64,000 nt of DNA from Firmicutes bacterium UBA2058 (lineage in GTDB: Bacteria; Bacillota; Clostridia; Tissierellales; Sedimentibacteraceae): NCBI GenBank assembly GCA_002332905.1, contig DDAM01000066.1, positions 1 to 64,000 of the forward strand. Reading direction: 5' to 3'. Within the stretch, counting starts at the first letter, position 1; each line of letters starts with the position of its first letter. Below, in pieces: positions 54,693-62,223 of this stretch. Position numbers and translations under genes: made by a program. Below the pieces are notes generated by a model. It ran no database searches. It was not told the origin of the DNA and saw nothing but the letters and a program-made list of their open reading frames with translations.

Positions 54693-54735
54693 AAAGGATG
54701 TAGGAGTAAGCCTACATCCTTTTAGTTTTTTAAAT
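54693..54735 (+). terminator. Terminator of the kal-like gene
   Basis: AAAGGATGTAGG (54693-54704) and CCTACATCCTTT (54711-54722) form a 12-bp stem, 6-base loop, followed by TTAGTTTTTT. Confidence 0.85.
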
Positions 54736-54819
54736 TTAATACTTTTCTTGACATGATATATATATTGTGGTATGTTTAGTTTGCTGTGAAAAAATAACAG
54801 TTTTAAGGAGGATTTGTAT

Positions 54820-55215
54820 ATGTTTTGTAAATTAAATATGATTACTAAAAAACGAATATCTCTTATTATAATACTTGTTATTTTTTTGTCTTGCATTAGT
54901 GTAATAATACATAATGCCGATAAGGATTTGGGAAGATTTAATATAAATGAAAAATTGTCTAATAATAATGTTTTAGATGTTTATTATGAAATGTTAGTAT
55001 TACAATATAATATAGTTGAAAATAAATGTAGAGACAGAAATTTTAAGATTAATTACAGTGATAGAATAGCAATTTTATTTGTATTTTTTGCTTCAAATAA
55101 TATAGATAAATTAATAAAAAAATCTAATCGAAAAAGCATATTAGAAATTAATTTAATACAAGATACAATTCTATTATTTATTCACAATAAGGATGGAAAA
55201 AAACAACTGATTTAA
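54820..55215 (+). CDS. Small exported or membrane protein, unknown
   Basis: 131 residues from ATG 54820 (AAGGAGGATTTGTAT upstream). One hydrophobic segment (about residues 12-30, ISLIIILVIFLSCISVII), which is either a signal anchor or a signal peptide with a possible lipobox-like Cys, then a basic helical domain of about 95 residues. No family was recognised. It precedes secD by 41 bases and may share its transcript. Its function is unknown. Confidence 0.6.
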   Translation: MFCKLNMITKKRISLIIILVIFLSCISVIIHNADKDLGRFNINEKLSNNNVLDVYYEMLVLQYNIVENKCRDRNFKINYSDRIAILFVFFASNNIDKLIKKSNRKSILEINLIQDTILLFIHNKDGKKQLI

Positions 55216-55256
55216 ATTTATATTTATTTCAAATTATTAATTTATAGGAGGATATT

Positions 55257-56519
55257 TTGAGAAAATACGTTTGCGTTATTATAATGCTATTAATTGTTTC
55301 GATAACACTTATTGCTGTTTTCGGCATTCATATTGGTGATTTCAATATAAGAGGTGCCAAGGAAATAAGATTTGGTATAGACATAAGAGGTGGAGTAGAG
55401 GCAGTATATGAGCCAAAGGATTTAGATAGGAAACCTACTGATCAAGAGCTAGAAAATGCTAGAATTATAATTGAAAGTAGATTAGATGCAAAAAATATTT
55501 TAGATAGAGAGGTAACAACAGATAAAATAAATGGACAAATATTAATAAGATTCCCATGGAAAACTGACGAAGCTGAGTTTAATCCACAAGCTGCCATAGC
55601 TGAATTAGGAGAAACAGCAAGATTAACCTTTAGAGATCCTAATGGAAATGTATTAATTGAGGGTAAGAATGTTAAGGAAAGTAAGGTTGAGTATGATCCT
55701 AGAGACAACAGTCCAATTGTAACATTACTTTTTGATGCTGAAGGAGCAAAGCTTTTCGCTGAGGCCACAGAAAAATTTAAAGGACAAAAAATATCAATTT
55801 ATATGGATGATACGCTAATTTCGGACCCTATAGTTAATGATGTTATAACTGGAGGTTCAGCGTATATATCGAATTTAGATAGCAAGGAAGAAGCAATTGA
55901 ATTATCTGAAAAAATTAATTCTGGTTCTTTACCATTTTCATTAATGTCTAAGAACCACAGTACTATAAGCCCAACTGTTGGTGAAGGTGCATTGGATATA
56001 ATGGTTAGAGCTGGAATATTGGTATATATATTAGTATGCATATTTATGATATTGTACTACAAATTGATGGGATTTGTTGCTTGCTTTGGAATATTATTGC
56101 AGTTAGCTATACAACTTCTAATGCTTTCAATGCCTCAAATAACTCTTACATTACCGGGTATAGCTGGTATGGTATTATCATTAGGAATGGGAGTAGACGC
56201 TAATATTATAATTTCTGAAAGAATAAGAGAAGAATTAAAATCTGGAAAATCACTAGGAGCTTCAATAGATACTGGATACCATAGGGCTTTTTCAGCCGTT
56301 TTTGATGGAAATATAACTAGTATGATAGTTGCTATTATATTAATGATTTTTGGTAGCGGTGCTATGATTTCATTTGGATATACTTTACTGATTGGTACTG
56401 GTTTAAACTTCATATGTGGAGTTACTGTTTCTAAGCATATGTTGAAATCCTTTAGCTTTAGCAAATTCTTTAGAAATAAGGCATTTTATGGAGTTAAGGA
56501 AGGTGGTGCTAGACTATGA
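55257..56519 (+). CDS. secD: Protein translocase subunit SecD
   Basis: 420 residues from TTG 55257 (AGGAGGATATT upstream; no ATG lies at a better distance). An N-terminal helix, then the P1 extracellular domain beginning FGIDIRGGVEAVYEP, SDP/beta region, and five C-terminal RND-type helices with the conserved LPGIAGMVLSLGMGVDANI. Together with SecF it helps release exported proteins using the ion gradient. Shorter than the E. coli protein, as usual for Firmicutes. Overlaps secF by four bases (ATGA). Confidence 0.95.
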   Translation: MRKYVCVIIMLLIVSITLIAVFGIHIGDFNIRGAKEIRFGIDIRGGVEAVYEPKDLDRKPTDQELENARIIIESRLDAKNILDREVTTDKINGQILIRFPWKTDEAEFNPQAAIAELGETARLTFRDPNGNVLIEGKNVKESKVEYDPRDNSPIVTLLFDAEGAKLFAEATEKFKGQKISIYMDDTLISDPIVNDVITGGSAYISNLDSKEEAIELSEKINSGSLPFSLMSKNHSTISPTVGEGALDIMVRAGILVYILVCIFMILYYKLMGFVACFGILLQLAIQLLMLSMPQITLTLPGIAGMVLSLGMGVDANIIISERIREELKSGKSLGASIDTGYHRAFSAVFDGNITSMIVAIILMIFGSGAMISFGYTLLIGTGLNFICGVTVSKHMLKSFSFSKFFRNKAFYGVKEGGARL

Positions 56520-57427
56520 TAAAATTTTATGAGAAAAGAAAAATATTTTTTGCAATTTCAGCATTTATACTCGCTTTAGGATTAATTTTTATATATGTTA
56601 ATGGTGTTAAACTTTCAATACAATTTAAAGGTGGGGCTATACTAAAATATAGTTATGAAGGCGAAATTGATATAAACAAAGTTGCAGAAATATCATCAGA
56701 TGTTCTAAATAGAATAACAGAGGTACAAATAACTGAAGATATAGCAACAAAAAGTAAGAAAGCAGTATTAAACTTATCAGGAAATTCAGGACTTTCAGCA
56801 GAAGAACAGGATAAGCTTAACGAAGCACTTGAGCAAGAATTTTCTGAAAACAATCTTGTTTTGGCAGAGTCAAATGTTGTTGAGCCTTTTATAGGAAAAA
56901 CATTTCTTACAAAGGGTATAATAGCAGTATTGATTTCATCAGTAATGATAGTATTGTATGTTTGGATAAGATTTAAGAGAATCTCTGGATTATCAGCTGG
57001 TATAGCTGCTCTTTTAGCGCTTTTCCATGACGTTTTAGTAGTGTTTTTTATATTCGTAATTTTCAGAATACCATTAAATGATTCGTTTATAGCAGTAGTT
57101 CTGACGATAATAGGTTTTTCTGTAAATGATACTATAGTAATTTATGATAGAATCAGAGAAAATAAAAAATTATTTCCTAAAATGGATGTAGAGGAATTAG
57201 TTGATACAAGTATTACACAATCAATGACAAGAAGTATCAACACTACTGTAACTACCGTTCTAAGTGTTTTAGTGTTATATATATTTGCGCTATTATATGA
57301 TATAGAATCAATCAAATTTTTTGCATTACCTATGGCTTTTGGTCTATTATCTGGTTGTTATTCAACCATATGTATTGCTGGACCAATATGGGTAATGTGG
57401 CAAAAAAGAAAAAAGTCTACAGTATAA
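56516..57427 (+). CDS. secF: Protein translocase subunit SecF
   Basis: 303 residues. FKGGAILKY, the RND helices with ALFHDVLVVFF, TIIGFSVNDTIVIYDRIREN and SMTRSINTTVTTVL are SecF hallmarks. Its start codon overlaps the secD stop, so translation is coupled. It works with SecD and SecYEG in the membrane. Complete, about the usual length. Confidence 0.96.
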   Translation: MIKFYEKRKIFFAISAFILALGLIFIYVNGVKLSIQFKGGAILKYSYEGEIDINKVAEISSDVLNRITEVQITEDIATKSKKAVLNLSGNSGLSAEEQDKLNEALEQEFSENNLVLAESNVVEPFIGKTFLTKGIIAVLISSVMIVLYVWIRFKRISGLSAGIAALLALFHDVLVVFFIFVIFRIPLNDSFIAVVLTIIGFSVNDTIVIYDRIRENKKLFPKMDVEELVDTSITQSMTRSINTTVTTVLSVLVLYIFALLYDIESIKFFALPMAFGLLSGCYSTICIAGPIWVMWQKRKKSTV

Positions 57428-57466
57428 TTATTAAATAAATGTACTATAACGGAGGGGACATAAATA

Positions 57467-57886
57467 GTGAAAGAGTTTGTAGTATCAAGATTAGTAAAGT
57501 CAGAAGATTTAAATCATCATGGAACATTGTTTGCTGGAAGAACAGCAGAATGGTTTGTTGAAGCGGCATTTATTACGGCAGCATCAAGTGTTGGAAGTCC
57601 AGAAAATATTGTTTGTATGAATGTTCATGGTTTGTTATTCAAGACACCAGTTTCTAAAGGTGATATAATCACTTTTAAAAGTAAGATTGTAAGGTTAGGA
57701 ACAACAAGTATAACAGTTCATACTTCTATATATTCAGAAACAAAGGACATAACTCCTGTAAAAGGATTTTTAACATTTATACATGTTGATGAAAGTGGTA
57801 AGAAAATACCGCATAATTTAGTTCTTGATGAGACGACTAAAGAAGAAGAATTAAAATTAAGAGAACAGGCAAATAAATTGTTTTAA
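57467..57886 (+). CDS. Acyl-CoA thioesterase family hotdog protein
   Basis: 139 residues from a GTG (GGAGGGGACATAAATA upstream). HHGTLFAGRTAEWFVEAAFITA is the acyl-CoA thioesterase (YkhA/YciA) active-site region with the Asp replaced by the E/A pattern of clostridial members. GDIITFKSKIVRLGTTSITV completes the hotdog. It should hydrolyse acyl-CoA. Forty bases after secF, possibly the same transcript; ends at the bidirectional palindrome. Confidence 0.8.
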   Translation: MKEFVVSRLVKSEDLNHHGTLFAGRTAEWFVEAAFITAASSVGSPENIVCMNVHGLLFKTPVSKGDIITFKSKIVRLGTTSITVHTSIYSETKDITPVKGFLTFIHVDESGKKIPHNLVLDETTKEEELKLREQANKLF

Positions 57887-57891
57887 AGAAT

Positions 57892-57929
57892 AAATGGTTG
57901 TTGCAAAATTAATTTTGCAACAACCATTT
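57892..57929. terminator. 38-bp perfect palindrome, bidirectional terminator
   Basis: AAATGGTTGTTGCAAAATT followed at once by its exact complement: a 19-bp stem without a loop base, between two convergent genes. T-runs follow on the + side (ACTCTTTTTTT); on the - side TTCTTTAAAAC is less clear. The arm resembles that of the inverted repeat at 7461-7523. Confidence 0.65.
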
Positions 57930-58440
57930 ACTCTTTTTTTAATACTTTTGTTATTTCAGCTATATAAAGTGTATGATAGTCTTTATTAGGATAATTTTTA
58001 CTCATAATTTCTTTGTCTATAAAGTTTTCTTCCTTATAGTCTGAAGCAAATAGCTTTTTGCATAACAAAACTAGGTTTGCCTCTTCAAAATAAGGTATAT
58101 TATTTTCATAGCTAGTTGTTAATTGACACTTTGATATTTTATCTTCATCTCTTCCTGATACTGTTCCTAAATAGATTAACTTATCTTTAAACTCTTTATC
58201 AAAGAAAGTAAGAGAAAAATAATCCGAAGAATCAACAAATTCCTTGGTATATCTTTGTGGACGTATTACAACATATGCAACATTTTTATTCCACATAACT
58301 CCTAAACCACCCCATGATGCTGTCATTGTATTGACACTATCATCTTTTTTAGCGGTTACTAACATGCTGTCTTTTCCTATCTGTGTAAAGGTGTTTTTTT
58401 CAATATCATATGGGGCTATTTCAATAAAATTTGTGTTCAT
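57928..58440 (-). CDS. Flavin reductase family protein
   Basis: 170 residues. TASWGGLGVMWNKNVAYVVIRPQRYT and SDYFSLTFFD belong to the FMN-binding split-barrel flavin reductase family. It probably reduces or binds FMN, and is found in many anaerobes without a known partner. The ATG is preceded by GGAGGCATTA. It is followed upstream on the same strand by a monooxygenase-fold gene 20 bases away, so the two may form a pair. Confidence 0.85.
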   Translation of the reverse strand: MNTNFIEIAPYDIEKNTFTQIGKDSMLVTAKKDDSVNTMTASWGGLGVMWNKNVAYVVIRPQRYTKEFVDSSDYFSLTFFDKEFKDKLIYLGTVSGRDEDKISKCQLTTSYENNIPYFEEANLVLLCKKLFASDYKEENFIDKEIMSKNYPNKDYHTLYIAEITKVLKKE

Positions 58441-58460
58441 TAATGCCTCCTAAATTTATT

Positions 58461-58736
58461 TTATTCTATAATGTTTATTTCGGAGCTTATTCTTTTATCA
58501 CTTATTTGAGGAACTATTCTAGTAAAATGTTCAGTTTTTTTATGAGCCTCAAAATGTTCTTCGCTTTCCCACTGCTCAACAATAGTAAGTATATTTTCAT
58601 TGTTTATATCTTGAAAAAGTTCATAGGATATACAACCCTCTTCTTGTCTTGTTTTTTTAACTAATTCATCGTATAAATTAATTACTTTTTCTACCTCATT
58701 ATCTTTAATTAAGCTTTTAGCCACTACCTTTATCAT
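58461..58736 (-). CDS. Antibiotic biosynthesis monooxygenase (ABM)-fold protein
   Basis: 91 residues. IKVVAKSLIKDNEVEKVINLYDELV, EEGCISYELFQD and EQWESEEHFEAHKKTEHF are the standard marks of YgiN-like ABM proteins. They are small dimeric proteins with quinone or redox-related functions in some cases; the role here is unknown. Nine bases downstream of the glutaminase gene on the same strand, so probably one transcript with it and the flavin reductase. Confidence 0.85.
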   Translation of the reverse strand: MIKVVAKSLIKDNEVEKVINLYDELVKKTRQEEGCISYELFQDINNENILTIVEQWESEEHFEAHKKTEHFTRIVPQISDKRISSEINIIE

Positions 58737-58745
58737 AATAACATC

Positions 58746-59663
58746 CTAAAATATATTTAAATCTAATTTTTCAGAAAGTTGTTTTAAAACATGAATTCCT
58801 GCTACTGAATTACCCTTTGCATCTAGTGATGGACCATAAACACCAATACCCATTTTCTTAGGTACTGCTGCAAGTATTCCACCGCCAACTCCAGACTTTG
58901 CTGGAATACCAATGTGAATTGCGAACTCACCAGAGGCGTCGTATAAACCGCAAGTAACCATAATCGTTTTTGTTATTCTGCATATTTCTTTAGAGACAAT
59001 TCTTTTTCTGTTCCAAGGTAATACTCCATCGTTTGCTAGAACAGCTCCAATTCTAGCCATATCCTTACATGTTGCTTCCATTGAGCAGTGACTAAAATAT
59101 ACATCAAGGATTTCATCAACATCGCCTTCCATAGAATTGTAACTTTTCATAAAATATGCTAATGCTCTATTTCTGTCTCCAGTTTCTTTTTCTGATAAAT
59201 AAGTGCTTTCATTTATTTGTATATCATTGTTGTCTGCAAGCTTTCTTGTAAAGTCTAAAATTCTTTTGATTTTTTCTTCAACAGAGTTACCTAAGATTAA
59301 AGATGAAGTCAGTATTGCACCAGCGTTTATCATTGGGTTATATGGTTTATGTAAACTTTTTACCTCTAAGCTTGCTATTGAGTTAAAACTATCACCTGTT
59401 GGTTCGGCACCAACATAGGAGAATACTTTTTGTTCTCCGTTGTCCATTATTGCTAGCATTAATGTTATTATTTTAGATATACTTTGTAGAGTAAATTTTT
59501 TATCATAATCCCCTGCAAAATATTCATTACCATCTAATGTAACTGCATAAATACCAAGATCATTAGGATTTGCCTTAGATAATTCAGGTATATAAGATGC
59601 AACGTTTCCATTACTTGTATATTTTTTACTTTCTTCTATTATGCTTGAAAAAATTGTGTTCAT
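58746..59663 (-). CDS. glsA: Glutaminase
   Basis: 305 residues, normal. Beta-lactamase-like serine motif FTLQSISKI (SxxK), NPMINAGAI, and C-terminal PAKSGVGGGILAAVP (KSG-type). It hydrolyses glutamine to glutamate and ammonia. GGAGTAAATAA precedes the ATG. The first gene of a small - strand group with the ABM and flavin-reductase genes. Confidence 0.95.
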   Translation of the reverse strand: MNTIFSSIIEESKKYTSNGNVASYIPELSKANPNDLGIYAVTLDGNEYFAGDYDKKFTLQSISKIITLMLAIMDNGEQKVFSYVGAEPTGDSFNSIASLEVKSLHKPYNPMINAGAILTSSLILGNSVEEKIKRILDFTRKLADNNDIQINESTYLSEKETGDRNRALAYFMKSYNSMEGDVDEILDVYFSHCSMEATCKDMARIGAVLANDGVLPWNRKRIVSKEICRITKTIMVTCGLYDASGEFAIHIGIPAKSGVGGGILAAVPKKMGIGVYGPSLDAKGNSVAGIHVLKQLSEKLDLNIF

Positions 59664-59845
59664 TTATTTACTCCTAGTTTTTTCTTAATTCTAATATATT
59701 TTCAAGTTTTTTTCAAGGTGTTTTTAAAGGTAAATTAGTTTATGCAAAATATTTTGTACTATTTTTTAATAATTATATAAATAATATTGTTAATATTATT
59801 GCTTAAATATTATTTATAATGGTGTGAAAATTTAAAGGAAATAAA

Positions 59846-59874
59846 TTGTTTTATTGACAAAAAAGATGTATAAT
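59846..59874 (+). promoter_or_regulatory. Candidate promoter of the permease gene
   Basis: TTGTTT (59846-59851) and TATAAT (59869-59874) with a 17-base spacer, 48 bases before the permease start. A TTGACA at 59854 is too close to the -10 to be used with it. The rest of the 259-base spacer is AT-rich and has no gene. Confidence 0.45.
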
Positions 59875-59922
59875 ATTCTATGTAAATACCAAAAATAAGT
59901 AAAAAAGTTATTAGGAGATAAA

Positions 59923-60873
59923 ATGAATATATATAGTGCTCATAATCATGAAAATATTTTTTCTCATATGATTGAAGAGGTGCTTGAAAATTTTGGCGCC
60001 AGTCATGAGTTATCTGAATTTTTTGTCCATTTAATAACTGATACGATAAATATATTCTTACTATTATTTTTTATTATGTTTTTTGTTTCATTTTTACAAA
60101 CTTATATAAATTATGATAGATTAAAGGAAAAGCTAGTAAAATTAAATAATGTGTGGGTTTATTTACTTGCTGTTGGATTTGGAGTTATATCACCATTTTG
60201 CAGTTGTACTATAGTGCCTGTTCTAATAGGCCTTGTTAATCTTGGCATACCAACATCAGTAGCAATATGCTTTTTTACATCAGCATCACTTTTAAATATT
60301 GCTGCTATTGTAACTATTTATGCATCAACAGGATTTAATTTTACCCTGACATATATTATAAGCTCACTTATAATTATATTTTTTGTGTCTTTATTAATGT
60401 CTAAATTTAATATAAAAGATTCAGCTAAAACTTATAGTGTGAATAATTGCTGCAATCATGCGCATTTTAATAAAAAACATCATAGAATTCATGATGCCTT
60501 GCATAATACAATGCATGTGTTTAGAGGTGCATGGATATTTATAATAATAGGAGTTGCTATCTCATCAGCTACATTAATATTTGTACCACTAGATAAAATA
60601 ACTGAACTTATAAATAATAATTTTTCTGTTTTGCTTGTTGCAATTATTGGACTTCCAATACATTCTGATGTATTTACTATTTTGCCGATACTTCTTATGA
60701 TTAACGAAGTATCAAATGGTGTTGCATTAGCTTTTATTCTTGCTACAATGTCCATATCATTGCCTTCAATTATTTTGTTAAGTAGAGCTTTTAAAATTAA
60801 ATTTATATTAATATATACAGCTATTTTGTTTGTATTATCAGTTGCAATCGGATATATTGGGATAGTTATTTAG
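59923..60873 (+). CDS. Predicted permease (PF03773-like)
   Basis: 316 residues with eight or so membrane helices in two blocks, each with a conserved loop: ISPFCSCTIVPVLIGLVNLGIP (cut: SPFCSCTIVP with two Cys) and IGLPIHSDVFTILPILLMIN. A His-rich loop (about 170-205, NNCCNHAHFNKKHH) lies between them. Relatives are called putative permeases and some handle arsenic compounds or metals. The His/Cys loop hints at a metal ligand. AGGAGATAAA precedes the ATG; single gene. Confidence 0.75.
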   Translation: MNIYSAHNHENIFSHMIEEVLENFGASHELSEFFVHLITDTINIFLLLFFIMFFVSFLQTYINYDRLKEKLVKLNNVWVYLLAVGFGVISPFCSCTIVPVLIGLVNLGIPTSVAICFFTSASLLNIAAIVTIYASTGFNFTLTYIISSLIIIFFVSLLMSKFNIKDSAKTYSVNNCCNHAHFNKKHHRIHDALHNTMHVFRGAWIFIIIGVAISSATLIFVPLDKITELINNNFSVLLVAIIGLPIHSDVFTILPILLMINEVSNGVALAFILATMSISLPSIILLSRAFKIKFILIYTAILFVLSVAIGYIGIVI

Positions 60874-60914
60874 AACTAATTTAGATAATTAAGTGAAAAT
60901 GGAGGATGCTAGAA

Positions 60915-61832
60915 ATGATGTACGTTAGAATTGAAGATTTAGAAAAATATTTAAAACTAAAAGTAGTTTATGCTTCAACGAATATCCATTCAATAAAAGT
61001 ATACACGCCGGAGGTGGTCAGACCGGGACTTCAGATGGCAGGCTATTTTGATTGGTTTTCTCATGAAAGAATACAAGTTTTAGGTAAAACAGAAATGTAT
61101 TATATAAAGACGCTTGAACAAAGTGTAAAGGAAGAAAGACTTGATAAATTTTTTAGCTTTGATATACCAGTTGTAATAGTTGCAAATGATATAGATATTG
61201 ATGAAGATATGTTAAAATATGCCCAGAAATATGATAGAACAATTATGAGAACGAAGCAAAAAACAATGAAGCTAGTTAATGACACTATTAATTATTTAGA
61301 AGAACAATTGGCTCCAGAAATAACTGTTCATGGTGTTTGTGCAGAAGTTTTTGGTATTGGCGTATTAATTAGAGGAAAAAGTGGAATAGGAAAAAGTGAG
61401 ACTGCGCTAGAACTAGTAAAAAGAGGACATAGATTAATAGCTGATGATGCTGTCATAATAAGAAAAATAGACAATAGGATAAAAGGATATTGCCCGGAGC
61501 TAACACAGCATTTATTAGAAATCAGGGGAATTGGAATACTAGATATAAAGCATTTATATGGAGTTGGTTCTATAAAGATAGATCAATTTATAAATTTAGT
61601 TATTGATCTAGAAGAATGGGATGAAAATAAAGAATATGACAGATTAGGCTTAGATGATGCTAAAGCTGAAATCTTAGATATTAGAATTCCACTTGTAATT
61701 ATCCCGGTTAGGCCAGGTAGAAATATTGCAACAGTTGTAGAAGTTGCTGCGAAAAATTACAGACAAAAATTATTAGGATACAATACATTAGATTTATATA
61801 ATAGAAGATTCTTTAACGTAATAGAGGATTAA
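60915..61832 (+). CDS. hprK: HPr kinase/phosphorylase
   Basis: 305 residues from ATG 60915 (GGAGGATGCTAGAA upstream; the ATG at 60906 follows directly on GGAGG and is unlikely). Walker A GKSGIGKSE (154-162), HprK signature LLEIRGIGILDIKHLYG, and the C-terminal VVEVAAKNYRQKLLGYN. It phosphorylates HPr at Ser46 and controls sugar uptake and catabolite repression. Ends at a strong terminator. Confidence 0.95.
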   Translation: MMYVRIEDLEKYLKLKVVYASTNIHSIKVYTPEVVRPGLQMAGYFDWFSHERIQVLGKTEMYYIKTLEQSVKEERLDKFFSFDIPVVIVANDIDIDEDMLKYAQKYDRTIMRTKQKTMKLVNDTINYLEEQLAPEITVHGVCAEVFGIGVLIRGKSGIGKSETALELVKRGHRLIADDAVIIRKIDNRIKGYCPELTQHLLEIRGIGILDIKHLYGVGSIKIDQFINLVIDLEEWDENKEYDRLGLDDAKAEILDIRIPLVIIPVRPGRNIATVVEVAAKNYRQKLLGYNTLDLYNRRFFNVIED

Positions 61833-61842
61833 TTATTAATTT

Positions 61843-61867
61843 GCGGACAATGTTTGTCCGTTTTTTT
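61843..61867 (+). terminator. Terminator of hprK
   Basis: CGGACAA (61844-61850) and TTGTCCG (61854-61860), then TTTTTTT. Confidence 0.9.
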
Positions 61868-61947
61868 ATCTAATAGGAAAGTTCTCTTTCCTATTAGATA
61901 AATGAAGAATCGGAACGATTCTTCCATAGAGTGAACGTAGTTCACTT
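61867..61947. repeat. Three more tandem hairpins after hprK
   Basis: Stem 1: TATCTAATAGGAAAG/CTTTCCTATTAGATA (61867-61900, 15 bp, 4-base loop). Stem 2: GAAGAATCG/CGATTCTTC (61904-61924). Stem 3: AGTGAAC/GTTCACT (61930-61946) running into TTTTT. With the hprK terminator this is a run of four hairpins in about 105 bases. TTCCATAGAGTGAA between stems 2 and 3 is the complement of the TTCACTCTATGGAA by the 1727 hairpin. Confidence 0.65.
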
Positions 61948-62151
61948 TTTTATTATTATGCAAAATGAATTTTTAAAAAATAAAGTTGCATTTACATCAA
62001 AAATATGCTTTTATTCACAAAGAATTTTTGGATTAAAAAAATAACTATATCTTTAAATTTCTTTATTTTATTCACTAAAATCCAGTTATAATTATTATAA
62101 TGCAAAAATGACTTAATTGGTAGAAAAGTATCAAAAAATACTATTTCATTA
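61948..62151. other. AT-rich spacer before nifJ
   Basis: Nothing beyond weak AT-rich tracts is visible between the tandem hairpins and the nifJ promoter. Confidence 0.4.
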
Positions 62152-62180
62152 TTGCAATTTTGTTGATTTTAGGTTATACT
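62152..62180 (+). promoter_or_regulatory. Sigma-A promoter of nifJ
   Basis: TTGCAA (62152-62157) and TATACT (62175-62180) with a 17-base spacer, 44 bases before the start codon. Confidence 0.65.
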
Positions 62181-62223
62181 TGTGATTGATATTGAATACA
62201 AAACCTTAGGAGGTAAATTATAA

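Noticed and set aside
54298..57886. A thioesterase operon formed by the two hotdog genes
   Set aside because: They are separated by a strong terminator, an unknown gene and secDF, and their active-site segments differ.
61843..61947. CRISPR array
   Set aside because: The stems differ in sequence and spacing; no repeated unit with unique spacers exists.
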